Of a stretch of DNA of 64,000 nucleotides, positions 55,001 through 64,000 are shown one piece after another (position 1 is the first letter of the stretch; each line of letters opens with the position of its first letter). The position numbers and the translations under genes were made by a program. The DNA comes from Pyricularia pennisetigena. Taxonomy: Eukaryota > Ascomycota > Sordariomycetes > Magnaporthales > Pyriculariaceae. The stretch spans positions 3,550,580 to 3,614,579 of the forward strand of contig NC_043743.1 in the NCBI RefSeq assembly GCF_004337985.1, in the 5' to 3' direction. The notes under the pieces were generated by a model. It ran no database searches. It was not told where the DNA came from and saw only the letters and a list, made by a program, of their open reading frames with translations.

Positions 55001-56535
55001 ATTTCATACAGAGTCTTTTTCGAAGCTGCAGAGAGCACAAGAGGGAGCTGGGCATCCACGTCATTCTCGTCAATGACAAGAGAGTCTGAGCTATTGGCAG
55101 CGAGGCCTTGCAGGGCAAAGTGCTGGCCGATCTGGTCATGTATGTCAGGAGTGTACAGCTCAACGATGGCATGGGAGTTGGTGCCTCCAAAGCCAAAAGA
55201 GTTCACACTAGCACGCAGAGGATGACCGCTTGCGGGAGCTGGCCAGGCAGTGCAGCTGGTGGCGATCTCAAGGTTCGTGTAATGAGGCTCGACGCTCGGG
55301 TTGAGCTTGTGGAGATGCATGTTTGGCGGCACCGTCTTGTTACGCATGGCTTGAATGACCTTTAGCACGCCGGCAAGTCCGGCTGCTCCCTCGGTGTGTC
55401 CAATGACAGTCTTGACTGATCCCACGAGAAGGCTGCGTTGCTTGGCATCTTGCTTGGCATCTCCAGTATCTTTGTCTGCGTCAATGGTTGTATCTTGAGT
55501 GGCGACATTGCTTGGGAAGAACGCGTTTGCGATAGCCTGAGCCTCGCGTGGGTCACCGGCTTGAGTTCCCGTGCCATGGGCCTCAAAGTACTGGCAGCGG
55601 TCGGTTGCATCCAAGGGATTTAGTCCCGTCTTTTGATATGTGTCGCGGATAAGCGTGGCTTGTGCAAGAGGGTTGGGCATAGTGATTCCTTGGGTTCGGC
55701 CGTCAGAGTTGACGCCAGTCTCCCGGATGATGGCTTGGATGGTGTCGCCGTCGGCCAAAGCCCTGCTCAGGGGCTTGAGAAGCAGGGCAGCAACTCCCTC
55801 GCCGCGAGCATAGCCATCAGCATCGGCATCCCACATGCGGCAATGACCTGTGGGACTGAGCATGTGAAGGCTAGACTCGGTGATGAACTGTTCGGGAGTG
55901 AGGATGAGATTGGAGCCCGTAACGCAGGCCATGATGCTCTCACCGCTCCGCAGGCTCTGTACCGCCTGGTGCAAGGCAACCAGGCTGGCAGAGCAGGCAG
56001 TATCGATTGTCATTGACGGACCACAGAAGTTGAAAAAGTAACTGAGACGGTTTGATATGATCGACCGAGCGTTGCCAGTGGCAAAGTATTGCGAGGAAGT
56101 GATGTCGTCTCGCTGACAGAGAGTGTCGTAGTCAGCGGTCATGACACCGGAGAATACCGACACCTTCTGGCCAGAGTACTGCTTGAGCGTGTAACCGGCA
56201 GACTCGAGAGACTCGTAGACAGTTTCCAACAGCATTCGCTGCTGCGGATCGATGGCTTCTGCCTCTTTCGGGGCAATGTTGAAGAACGAAGCATCGAAAG
56301 CCCTATGGTCATCTTGAAGGAAGTACGCCTTGGTGGAGTTGGTGGTTCCATGATACTCTCCGTCTTCGTGAAAGAAGCCGGTCGCAGAGAATCGTGAGGG
56401 AGGAATGGTTTGTGATAGATCTTGGGGGTTCTTGAGCTGTTCCCAGAGCTCGCTGGGCTTGGAGATACCGCCGGCAAACCTACAGCTGCTGCCAACGACA
56501 GCCACAGGCTCGTTGGGCGGGATGCTGTACGACAT
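49039..56535 (-). CDS. Highly reducing type I polyketide synthase
   Basis: One uninterrupted frame of 2498 residues. Order and key residues: KS with DTACSASL (Cys about 179), EAHGTGT (His about 320) and GHTEGAAG (about 377); AT from about 598 with GQGAQW and GHSSGE (about 692); DH from about 995 with HHRFQGQALLP (catalytic His about 1022) and LDTCFQ (Asp about 1204); a degenerate C-methyltransferase where the SAM loop reads VLVVTEPGLG (about 1430); a 500-residue region with no enoylreductase cofactor motif; KR with VGITRDLG (about 2128) and SSFAAIGGHAGQANYAAANMY; ACP with LGVDSL (Ser about 2453). So KS-AT-DH-psiMT-ER0-KR-ACP. An Ala run (near 51070-51090) is triplet-coded. The KS resembles those of PKS-NRPS hybrids and LovB, yet the protein ends after the ACP. 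No other biosynthetic gene is in the window. Product unknown. Confidence 0.93.
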   Translation of the reverse strand: MSYSIPPNEPVAVVGSSCRFAGGISKPSELWEQLKNPQDLSQTIPPSRFSATGFFHEDGEYHGTTNSTKAYFLQDDHRAFDASFFNIAPKEAEAIDPQQRMLLETVYESLESAGYTLKQYSGQKVSVFSGVMTADYDTLCQRDDITSSQYFATGNARSIISNRLSYFFNFCGPSMTIDTACSASLVALHQAVQSLRSGESIMACVTGSNLILTPEQFITESSLHMLSPTGHCRMWDADADGYARGEGVAALLLKPLSRALADGDTIQAIIRETGVNSDGRTQGITMPNPLAQATLIRDTYQKTGLNPLDATDRCQYFEAHGTGTQAGDPREAQAIANAFFPSNVATQDTTIDADKDTGDAKQDAKQRSLLVGSVKTVIGHTEGAAGLAGVLKVIQAMRNKTVPPNMHLHKLNPSVEPHYTNLEIATSCTAWPAPASGHPLRASVNSFGFGGTNSHAIVELYTPDIHDQIGQHFALQGLAANSSDSLVIDENDVDAQLPLVLSAASKKTLYEMAAALKDFMSLPDIRDKLSSPKELRKLLHFLLVNRSPFPYRLSVTGTTCQDLIQALEKVIDGIPAGSPQEMGTLAQKQISEGPLKILGVFTGQGAQWAEMSKHLLMNSTVFKQTIHQLEDTLRECPTPPDWTISQELMADAENSRINMAAVAQPLCTAVQVALVDVLRSIGITFHTVVGHSSGEVAAAYAAGRITAQNAILIAYYRGLYAHLAGSPGSGAKGGMLAVGLSKLEAERLCDLDAWRGRLSVAASNSHTSVTLSGDLDAAKEMAQHLTEQGKFARLLRVDTAYHSAHMLAPAAQYGESLSNVEIRASAGNGTRWISSVYGDDRRLELDELRSTYWTDNMVKPVLFCEAIESALSGNNLYDVAVEVGPHPALQGPATETIKAAATMGSALPYFGVLNRKKNDMVALSDFIGSMWTLFGHSAIRLPVLPAANSFSTSPQQSWSEMLPRYPWDHSQIHYRESRISQQYHFRADPPHELLGIRTRDDTEFELRWRNIIKLETVPWIEHHRFQGQALLPASAYCVMALDAARVLLKGRTATVIELEKLEFLSGMTVEAGNYGVETLFTLTVLPPSKDHHDESTITANFTLASAYADGSSPMRMNFRGGMTITLGSPVVDALPYKAPLQPETTSVSPEGFYRMMKDLDLEYTGPFQGIKTIDRRYNFASTTLFKSHPEDTTKLAVSPATLDTCFQACFSAFASPGDGSLWTPFLPTRVSAMRFNMAICDLKGGQDQTIKVDASLTEFKPTSKDGAATINLDMAIYNDHGQAEVQIEAMTVASFAATKAEDDHELYLHTVTQLDPEDSIIGPQAPLDVNSVEFRSLVESCDRVAAFFCQDYKSWPRETKDDLKAFVKASPHSAALELLMQLGKNLPHGVLQAMAGPVVQESLDMLSMQRQVSGIVGQIAHRYPRMKVLVVTEPGLGLKEHVLAGLNSSFTTFTVAGKVEASFEQRVLQAADHGVRDRIFTKDMDNEQEQWEKHDLVVMSTVAGGDSVALLKRMHALMNPGAWLLLVDTSLSPLRERLRRCSGLPVESSMSNITPPDWPDVLEECGFVNAAKNGDQQHIPGFHITIRQTESPFKDVLRFPLGEGPGSPQLTSKLLLLGGSSNRTSSLLNYIKTGLDSHCERLVTAASFEDAEHEDLATCTAAIVLADLDTPILSTMTAARLESIRTLMRPETTVLWITFHSRDLNPEHAATFGFARTLLAEIPNLNLQLLDLEVLNGAGAIITETFGRLCHSKLTTGEGSKVLWTHEPEIHIEKGRRLVPRVLPYRPAIDRVNAPRRVITSTVNTSEQCVEIVPVAAAAAAAAASAGETRYEVKLHSGIAPTGHLAKPNSLVHPPVQVFYSSSQPLDVGSYKGYLCVGRELSLDGKGRPVVLFSDCNASMVQPAPGQVLFDAPETAVTSAACAAWALRTLAVMACMDKPENGSIVLVEPDMCLYNIITQLFASTQYKIAVFTTDREAAMRNPGWTFVHRYQSRAPIEQVFARMGKLSVYNFLDESSPVSALIRAAVAGKGECYPGGELLMTYNVTEMRNCDLEDVIEFADMKALQIQPSCDEPITASATSVPKLLDSTGPPATSPFQVVDWRAERNVSYPAPPVVGTSMLSPDKTYILVGITRDLGQSLCQLLAEQGARHIVLASRSPPDDAQTMWRYELRARMGCTVLMEKLDVTDRASVLALKTRLTSTSPAVGGVVNGAMVLDDRVFAQLTVETLQRVMRPKTVGSSNLDAVFDSPDLDFFIMTSSFAAIGGHAGQANYAAANMYMNGLAADRRRRGLAASVLNIGVIYGLGFLHREKDNLYASLEREGYPPISERDIHHMFLEAIAAGKPSKQKPGAAVADLTTGLSRYSIDDPEPLHWHRDPRFSHYTLQQAGRGIASAKASGDRQSIKDKVEAAQTAADVQQVVAAGLETKLRKMLQLRDGAPLDMSLGLSDLGVDSLAGNEIRSWVFKNVGKDVGVMKILGAASVDKLCEDIAGLVIAGRN

Positions 56536-59500
56536 GGTGATGCCGGAGGTGAAGGAAAGTGCCGATGAACGGCGGGTGCAGAGTAGTCTCTGATCAAGAT
56601 ATAAGACAATGAGGAAGGTGAACTAGTTTGTGTTTCTCCGAAAGATACGCAGTATCTATGAGGAAGGCAACGCAAGTCTGGGTATATCGTGTGAGGGGAA
56701 GTTAAATAGCAGAGAGTAACGACAAAAGTTGAAGGGAAAGTCAGTGGTGATAGGAAAGTTGGAGTTGAGGAAGGAGAAGAAGGAAAGGATTTTCTGACGA
56801 AAACATGAATTTAAAGTGAGCAGAAAAAAAAGTGTGCGCAGCGTAGGTAGGAAGGGAAGGAATTTGCTGCAGCGTAACTCCGTTTGCCAGCTCAGGGCAA
56901 AGCCTTAGGCACAGTTGAAGGATGAGGAGGAGGATAAGTAGAAAAAAAGGCCTACCGCCCCACATGTCCCTGAACTTTTGCTCCGGAGGGAGCTCGAGGG
57001 GGGGAGGAAGCGCTGGTTCCAGCCATAGATCCCGTTAACCTACCTACCCTGAACAGATAGGCATGTTGCTCGATCCAGGGTCCAGCACCAAACGACAGGG
57101 ATGGAAGCTGCAGGGTCACATAGGAAGGTACAAAAGACGTCAGATGGTACCAGCGAGGGAGGGCATTGTGGCTACCATAACGACTAGAGCCTTCACGTAC
57201 AGACTGATGACTGATGACTGATGATTGTGGGGGGACTACATGTATGTGCAGACCCTTCCTGCTGTCAAGCCTCTGTGTTTGACACACCACATCTAATCTC
57301 AAAGGATTATTCAAGTTCTTTGCATAAGAAGATGCCATTGTGTAAGGGGGGGCGTGCTTTTTGTTTGCTTTGTACCAGGGTACAGGTAACCAACGCTTGG
57401 TTCGACACGCCCATGATAGTCTTGAATCAGCAGATAGTTAAAGCATACGTGATCTCGAGTATCATTTTGTGTTTCTGACCGAGCATTGTTATCTACGTGC
57501 ACAGCAGGCACTCAACAGATTAGAATATGATCCCTTCCCCTCTATCACTACATTCACTACCTACCTACACAAGAATGCAATGGCATGTCAAAACCCGTAG
57601 GTAGTACTCTCTTTTGGAATTTCTCCGAGTGTTTCTGTAGCAGGTAAAGTGGGCGCATCTCTTGTCACATCAGAAATCGTATGCATACTGCAGCCCGAGC
57701 TATGGCTTGATGGCAGTTTCAGATCCGGCTCTTGTAGCTCGGACTACCTCCAATGCTTCATTGTTGGCATCACTGGGAGTTTGAAATGAAGGCCTTCTCA
57801 TGCAAGACAGCAAGCACGCTGGCTGTACATGCAAAGAGATGTCGCCATGCCAAATGTAGTCAACAGTGGGTTCTCGTGTTGTCGGATGCGTTGCCAATCA
57901 CAGTTGCTGTTGCCCTTTTGGTAGTCACGTGGAACAACCTCCAACCATGTGCTTGCCCATCCGACTTCTGTCGTCATCAGGGCAGGTACCAACGTGTGTT
58001 ATCTGGGGCTGACTGCTAACTTAAGTCAGCTCCATATCTTGCTCATTCCATTGGAGAGAGAGAGAGAGAGCTCAGGCCTGCTAATCCACCCACGTCTAGG
58101 CTCAGTTGAAGCTTGAAATCAACCAATCTAGCAAATTCTGATAAACCCTCAACAAGGTCGCACATGATCGGGGAACCTGCAGCTTTGTACCGTCCCTTTT
58201 ACCGTCGCCAGGCTTAAGCTTACCGGGAGCCGCAACTTGGCAGGGAATGCGACAAGCCGGCCGCAGGCGAAGACAGCCCGCGATGCTTGATCTCGCTACC
58301 GGGTGAGCGGTAGCGATCTGGCTGCTGTCAAGACTGAAAAGTTATTCCGAAGACATCTTTGTTTCATAAACTGTCTGTGAGTCTATTGAAATATTATTTC
58401 TCTTGCTTGATGCCGCTCCAGAACTATAATTGTCTTCCCTAGGACAACATTCCAGGGAAAATGACGCCACCTGCTGGCACTTGCAGTCTCTGCCTGTATA
58501 CCCTACCTAGGTATCCCTCTCCTGTCATCTTACTATCCTTGGACATTCCCTGCTCCGTTATGCCTTTCTCAGTGGCTAAACTACGGCATGGAACAGGAGT
58601 AGAAAACTTCCCAACGACTCGATCCTGTGCAATGTCCCACAGTCTCATCACAATATATTGCACAATCTTGGCTGTACGCCGGGCGCACGCAATGGGCATC
58701 AGCTTGGAGGCCACCCCAAGATCATGCAGGCTTCTTTTTGCCTGCGTGATCTCGTTCCATCGCACCCTCACGTCCGTCATCAACGTATGCAGGCATAACA
58801 CCCTCGACTCATAACAGGTACCAGGGTGTTCTCTCAGCACGACGCAGTATCACTCTTCTTTTACAAAGTACTCCTCAGATCAAGTGACACAAAGAACGGG
58901 CAGACTAACCCAAGGGGGCAGAGACCCGTCCTGTAGGGAGCTTGCCATCTAAAGCGCAATGATTTACAGGCCTGGAAGCGGATGCCGGCCGGCACAGCCT
59001 CATCAAGCGATGCTGAGGCGAATCATCACCTCCCCTTGACACATTAGCTTTTTACGATATATTGACGACATATTTCAGCAGCTTGGATCAGATCCACTAC
59101 TTGCAGGGGCAGAGCAGTAAGTAGCTTGAGATGATTTCTTCACAGCCAATGGCCATTCGTTTCTTGAATATCCCCCTCGGAGCCTAATCCGCAGTAACAC
59201 CCAAAAAGCCCTGATAATTTTGCAAGATGATACAGATCCTAACGATTCTCCCTCACAGGTATTTGGGTACGCGAAATACTTACTCGCGACTTGATCATAT
59301 TCAGCAGGTGCTGTCTGCACGTTTACAAACTGATAGCCGGCAGATCCAATTCGGTGAAACGTGGAACCACGTCTTTAGGTAACACGACTGAGGCTGTATA
59401 ACCAGTCGTCTATGATGCTTCGGCTACAATATCCAGTAAATGCCACATGTCGTACAATAGACTTCAGTTGGTTTAGGATCGTTTTTCGGGAATCAGTCAA

Positions 59501-61316
59501 TGAATACCCAGATGCATGGCATCAGCTTTGCGAGTTCCCTAGGGATCGTACTGGTTTAGTGATAAGTTCGGGTCCCGTGAGCTCTATATATGAGCATGGC
59601 TGGAATCAAAACTTTTACTTTCCTGAATGAACACACTGCCCCTTCATAATACTTGTTGATGTTAGGCAATGCTAACATTTCACAAGATTCATCTAGATTT
59701 CCTTGGCTCCAAATCGTGCCCAAAGATCGAAACAGTCCACATGAGGGTCTCAAAAACCAATTCCGCAAGAAAGATACATCGTTATCTCCGATTCGGTACT
59801 CCCGGTAGAAAGCCAATTCCGAGACGCCAAAGAGTTCACAATCATCTCTTCGATGCTAGGCCCACTGAGCATAAAAAAGCAGCAAAAGATGTCGAAATAA
59901 AACTTGTAATAGTAAGGGGAGGCTTTAACGGATACCGGGGCCATCGGCATATACTACATGCGAGTTATTGAACCACAGGCCGTGGGGCTGTTTTCCACGA
60001 GACTTTGTGGATATATCCACTGACATATATATATGTATGTATATACAATTGGCTTGGTCCACTCTGAACGAGCAGAATCTGGAGCTAAACATTTTACCCT
60101 GGCAGGCTGGCCACTCTTGAAAAAGTTATTCACATTTCACTAAAGCTCAGTCAAACAGAAGCCGTTAGCCTGTCGCTGATTGCAATGTCTTGGGACCTGC
60201 ATGACTGAACTACACAAATATGATCACCGTGCCACCATACCAGAACGGCCGGCAAAGGCCGCTGTCAAAGGCAGCATCAAGCTTGACGGTGCTGTCACCC
60301 TTCAAGCTGCTGCACAGAGCGTTCCACGACTGCCAAGGCTGCCAGCACGGTCAGGCGAGGACTTGTTCGGTTGCGGGATCTGGATTAAGCATGTCTCGGC
60401 TCTTGTGCACGTTGCAGACTCGATGGCGCAGTCGAAAATCAAGGGGGACCGTTTTTTTTTTGTTTTGTTTGTTGCTGTTGTTGCCCGCATCCTTTTTCCC
60501 ATGCACAGAAAGCCCATCAAACCCCTCTACTTGGAGACAAGGAAAGCGGCAGGTCCGGTCTTTCATGAGCGTGTAGCACTTGCGCGGCTTGGCTCTTTTT
60601 ATTCGGAGGGGGTCTTACGAGATAAATTGGACCTTGTGTGGCATACATACAATGGCCCCGCCTCCAAAAAGGATGACAGGCACCGCGGCACTTGCCTCGC
60701 CCCTTCCAGAGCTCGCGTTACATGCCACCCTCGGGGAGGTCTACGGTTTGAGCTCCATGACGATCTCGCACAAGGACGCCGAGACAGCAGTTAATCCCCT
60801 CGTTTGTCTAGCAGATGGCGAAAAAATCGTCTCTCCGATTAGTCTAGTTCGACCATGGCACAGGCCCTGGATGTTTTGGGCGATTCGCCGATGCTGATGG
60901 TCTTTTTTTTTTTCCCTGTGTGATGGTAATGGCAGATCAGGTGGGTGGAGGATGGGCCAATTCAGCTTTGTCCCGGTTGGGTTTATGTGAATGGCTTGAT
61001 ATATGGCGAGAGAATGGCAAAAGAAGCAAGTTGCTGATTTCCAAGTGAAGGCTCATAGGTTTATCGTTATATAAGCTGGCAAGGTACATATAGCGGGCCC
61101 TGATATAATAATAATTAAAAAAAAAATAAAAAATAAAAAGGATTACAACTCCCCTACGCCAAACTAAACCCGCACTGGCAAATAATCAGTTCGTTCCTGG
61201 CTCCGTTCTGTCCTCGCATCTCTCCTTGTATGCCAGTCGGAGAACACAAGAGACAAGCCAAGACAGGGTCGCCACGCAAGGGGACACACACAATAACGCA
61301 ACTCCTTTGCCACCGT
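56536..61316. other. Non-coding interval upstream of the PKS
   Basis: The first kilobase is presumably the PKS promoter and leader. The rest, up to the flavohemoglobin stop, shows no supportable gene. Open frames at 60180-60794 and 60651-60896 are the longest, but they overlap one another in different frames and resemble nothing known. A (GA)n run lies near 58058-58072. Confidence 0.5.
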
Positions 61317-62666
61317 CTACTGGACGTCACCCGTGGCGAACAGCTCGAGGTGGATCCGCTCGCGCGCCACGCCCATCTGCTCCAATTTCTCCCTCGTGTC
61401 CAGCATCCAGCCCTCGGGTCCGCAGAGGTAGTACTCAGCCCTGGCGTCCGCCGTGTGCAGGTCGTTGTCCGCGTCCAGCTTGCCGAGGTCCATCCTGCCG
61501 CCGCCAAAGTGGAAGTGCTGGTTGGTGACGTCCTTTTCCGGGTCAATCTTGCCGAGGAACAACCTGGCGCGCAGGCGGTCCTCCCCGACCGCCCTCTGGA
61601 TCTCGGCCACGCGCGCTTCGAACGGCCTCTGGGCGCGGGACCGCGACGCGTGGATCCACGAGATGGGCCGCGTCGCCGCCGAGGCCGGGACGCCGCCGTC
61701 GGCCACGGTCACGCTCTCGAGGATGCAGAGCAGCGGGGTGGCGCCCACGCCGGCCGACAGCAGGACGAGCGGCGCGCCGGCCTTGGTCTCGTCGGCCGGG
61801 TCGACAAAGAACTCGCCCTGCGGGTGCGAGACCTCGACCTCGTCGCCGACGCCGATGTGGTCGTGCAGCATATTGCTGATGATGCCCGGCGCGCCGACCG
61901 CGATGCCCTCCTCGCGCTTGACGCTGATCCTGTAGTACTCTCCTCCCTTTCTGTAGCCCTCGCTCAGGCTGTACTGCCTGCTCTGCAGGTACCCCAGCTG
62001 CGGGACGAAGAGCTGCACGCTGACGTACTGGCCCGGCAGGAACCGGGGGAGCGGCGTCCTGCCGTCCGAGGGCGTCAGGTAGAAGGAGGTGATGGATTCA
62101 GCCTCAACCTCCTTGCGCAGAACCCTGAACTTGCGGAAGCCCAGCCAGCCGCTGTGCTCCTGGTACATCTTGCGCTCGACGCCGATGAAGACGTTGGCAA
62201 GGACGCCGTACGCCGCGATCCAGGCGTCGACGATGTCGGGCGTGGCGGCGTCCCCCAGGACCTGCCCGATGGCCTCGATCAAGTACTTGCCGACGATGTC
62301 GTACTGTTCCGGCTTCACTTGGAGCGACACATGCTTGTGGGCGATGCGGCTGACGGCGTGCGACAGCTTCGGCAGGTCGTCGATATAGGTGGCGTAGGCG
62401 AGGACGGCGTTGGCGAGAGCCCGCGGCTGCGCGCCTGTCGCCTGGCTGGTGGTGCTAAAGATATTGTGCAGCTCCGGGTGCGCGTCGATCATGTTTTTGT
62501 AAAACACCGTCGTGATGGTCACGCCATGCTCCTTGAGCACAGGCGCAGTGGATTTGACGATGGCGATCTGCTCCGGCGCTATCGAGGGGGCTGGTTTGTC
62601 CTCGGCTGCTGTTGCCGGGGCTGCCGGGGCGGCTTCCGGCTGTTCCTTGTCCCTGACTGCTGACAT
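61317..62666 (-). CDS. Flavohemoglobin (nitric oxide dioxygenase)
   Basis: Converts nitric oxide and oxygen to nitrate using NAD(P)H, protecting against nitrosative stress; cytosolic or mitochondrial in fungi. A single exon of 449 residues. The globin domain spans about 30-165: TTVFYKNM carries the distal Tyr (B10), AQPRALANAV the distal Gln region (E7), and RIAHKHVSLQVKPEQYDIVG the proximal His (F8). The FAD domain follows with PGQYVSVQL and SRQYSLS, the flavin-binding signature, then the NAD(P) domain with LLSAGVGATPLLCILE and the C-terminal YYLCGPEGWM. The Ala/Pro-rich N-terminal tail of about 30 residues and an insert HFHFGGGRMDLGKL are additions relative to bacterial Hmp. The ATG at 62666 gives the usual fungal length. 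It is transcribed in the same direction as the PKS, but 4.8 kb separates them, so co-function is not implied. Confidence 0.93.
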   Translation of the reverse strand: MSAVRDKEQPEAAPAAPATAAEDKPAPSIAPEQIAIVKSTAPVLKEHGVTITTVFYKNMIDAHPELHNIFSTTSQATGAQPRALANAVLAYATYIDDLPKLSHAVSRIAHKHVSLQVKPEQYDIVGKYLIEAIGQVLGDAATPDIVDAWIAAYGVLANVFIGVERKMYQEHSGWLGFRKFRVLRKEVEAESITSFYLTPSDGRTPLPRFLPGQYVSVQLFVPQLGYLQSRQYSLSEGYRKGGEYYRISVKREEGIAVGAPGIISNMLHDHIGVGDEVEVSHPQGEFFVDPADETKAGAPLVLLSAGVGATPLLCILESVTVADGGVPASAATRPISWIHASRSRAQRPFEARVAEIQRAVGEDRLRARLFLGKIDPEKDVTNQHFHFGGGRMDLGKLDADNDLHTADARAEYYLCGPEGWMLDTREKLEQMGVARERIHLELFATGDVQ

Positions 62667-64000
62667 TATCTTCTTTGTTGTATGGGATGATAGGAAACAA
62701 GATCAAAGGTAGGGTGGGCGTAAGTGTCGTTGTAGCTTTGTAGCTTTGGTTGGTGACTATGATGATATCTTTGTGACAGGCCGATGTCGTTCTGGAGTCT
62801 AATACCGGGGACATCCCCAGCATTTAAGCGCCTGGAACGTCATGGCAGCTTCATCCCGACCCAGCAGCTGCAGACAGGGTCCATCTTGCTGTCGGCGGAG
62901 AAGCGGAGAAGCTCCAAAGCTTGTCCATGGCTTACTGTGCACCTCGCCCGACTTTGACCACTAGCAGGACTTTGTATCGACGGGGTGTTACATAAGGTAT
63001 GTTTTCTCGGTGGCGGGCTGAAGGTATGAGTCGTACGACGCCTTTTTTTTTTTTTTTTCTCTCCTCCTGCTATTGCAGTCACCTTTGCCTATGCAGGTCA
63101 GAGTTAGAACCTAGAAAGGTAAACCTTGTGAGCTCAGTTGTCTTGATTTGGGAGGCTAAAAAAAGAAAATCCCGCAAACAGCATGTTGTAAACTGTAAAT
63201 CTGTAGTGCTGTGTTTTAATTACAAAAACGAAAAAAAATAACGTTCTCCGCGGCGGGATTGCCCGTCTTATCAGGTGCGTTCCTGAGTTGACATCTTTCG
63301 ACAATGACTGCCGCTAGAGTTTGTGGCACATTAGTCTAGGCAAGAACGTATAGTTCGTACCGTACCCCTGCTTAGGCCTTGGTCGGGAGAATTTTAGGCC
63401 CCTAGACCCTGCGCCTTGCCCGCCCGTCTTGGTCCGGTGCCCACTACAGCGCAAAGGTGGTGCGGAATGGTTCGGGCTTGGCGGGCGACTCGGCCGCTGA
63501 CCCACTGCAAGGCTCTCGAAAAACATGAAAACAAAGCCATTTGGAAAGCCGCGATTTGTAAGCGCCCTTGTGCAAGCTTTCAGCTTTGCTCCGGTTTGCT
63601 TTGATGGTACGATTATTAGTTGGCGGTCCGCTATTACTTGCGTGAGCTCCGCTCTTTTTTTTTTCGGCTTTTTTTTCGTTTTGTTTTTGTTTTTTTTCCT
63701 ACGAAAGTTATTTCGTCCCAAAAAGCGCTACTTTGCATCGCTGCATGAGTTGCAGATGTCTCTCTGCAACTACGTACCTTGGCGACGTTCTAGAACATGA
63801 CGAAATGTCAGGGCCTCCACGTGTAACGGATATCCGGTCAGCATCTTGATAATACTTGATATGTCAGCCCATTGTGATGCAGGAGGACACCATCACGCGA
63901 CGACTACATTTCAGCCTCAAAAAACCCCGTTCTGCAACCGTCCATAATCTCTGACCATCCTGAGGCTGTCTAAATATAACTCCCAAGGACGAATTCTGCC
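62667..64000. other. Upstream region of flavohemoglobin and window end
   Basis: It contains the flavohemoglobin promoter and leader and then unassigned sequence with T runs near 63043-63058 and 63654-63663. No reading frame is convincing, and no gene is seen crossing the right edge. Confidence 0.5.

Noticed and set aside
59545..59590. tRNA-like stretch TGGTTTAGTGATA followed by GTTCGGGTCCC
   Set aside because: A-box-like and T-arm-like pieces lie too close together, with no anticodon arm or acceptor pairing; at most a decayed tRNA fragment.
60180..60896. Overlapping plus-strand frames between PKS and flavohemoglobin
   Set aside because: Two frames overlap out of phase, one with a Phe/Val run from a T tract. 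No conserved motif or plausible splicing joins them.

Overview
The window is nuclear DNA of a filamentous ascomycete (Pezizomycotina, probably Sordariomycetes). The evidence is short introns with GTRNGT donors and CTRAC branch points, a highly reducing polyketide synthase, a HeLo-domain protein, an intron-containing tRNA, and a retrotransposon eroded by repeat-induced point mutation (RIP). No prokaryotic, viral or CRISPR features were seen.

Layout: 1-1991 non-coding; 1992-3775 anion:cation-symporter type MFS permease (+, 3 exons); 3776-6426 non-coding; 6427-6512 tRNA-Gly(CCC) with a 14-nt intron; 6988-9048 HeLo-domain pseudokinase (-) facing, across a 1-kb shared promoter, 10031-14380 an active-looking protein kinase with ankyrin repeats (+); 14832-15984 secreted nucleoside hydrolase (-, 2 exons); 16542-24629 a complete but dead Ty1/Copia element (166-bp LTRs, 5-bp target duplication GCACT, pol on the minus strand); 25179-27085 a second MFS transporter (+, 4 exons); 27086-43318 about 16 kb with no supportable gene and one 22-base N gap; 43319-47305 a Cdc25-type Ras exchange factor (+, SH3 / RasGEF-N / RasGEF); 49039-56535 an intronless HR-PKS (-); 56536-61316 non-coding; 61317-62666 flavohemoglobin (-); then non-coding to the end.

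The most interesting signals are four. (i) The divergent HeLo-pseudokinase / kinase-ankyrin pair has the architecture expected of a fungal cell-death or self/non-self system, and the kinase carries Asn and Gln tracts. (ii) The two LTRs of the Copia element differ at 17 sites, all transitions, and they partition perfectly: each LTR is mutated only in the half that faces the interior, so the edges of the RIP tract can be placed within about 30 bp. (iii) The element sits between the nucleoside hydrolase and the second MFS gene, which would otherwise be divergent neighbours sharing about 1.1 kb. (iv) The 16-kb gene-empty stretch carries eight copies of the octamer TACAGTAG (either strand) within 8 kb, two of them forming a 12-bp inverted repeat.

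The PKS is the only secondary-metabolism gene seen. It belongs by its KS sequence to the PKS-NRPS/lovastatin-like clade, but it lacks an NRPS part and has no functional-looking methyltransferase or enoylreductase, so a partner ER elsewhere would be needed for enoyl reduction. All statements rest on reading the sequence; no database search was possible.
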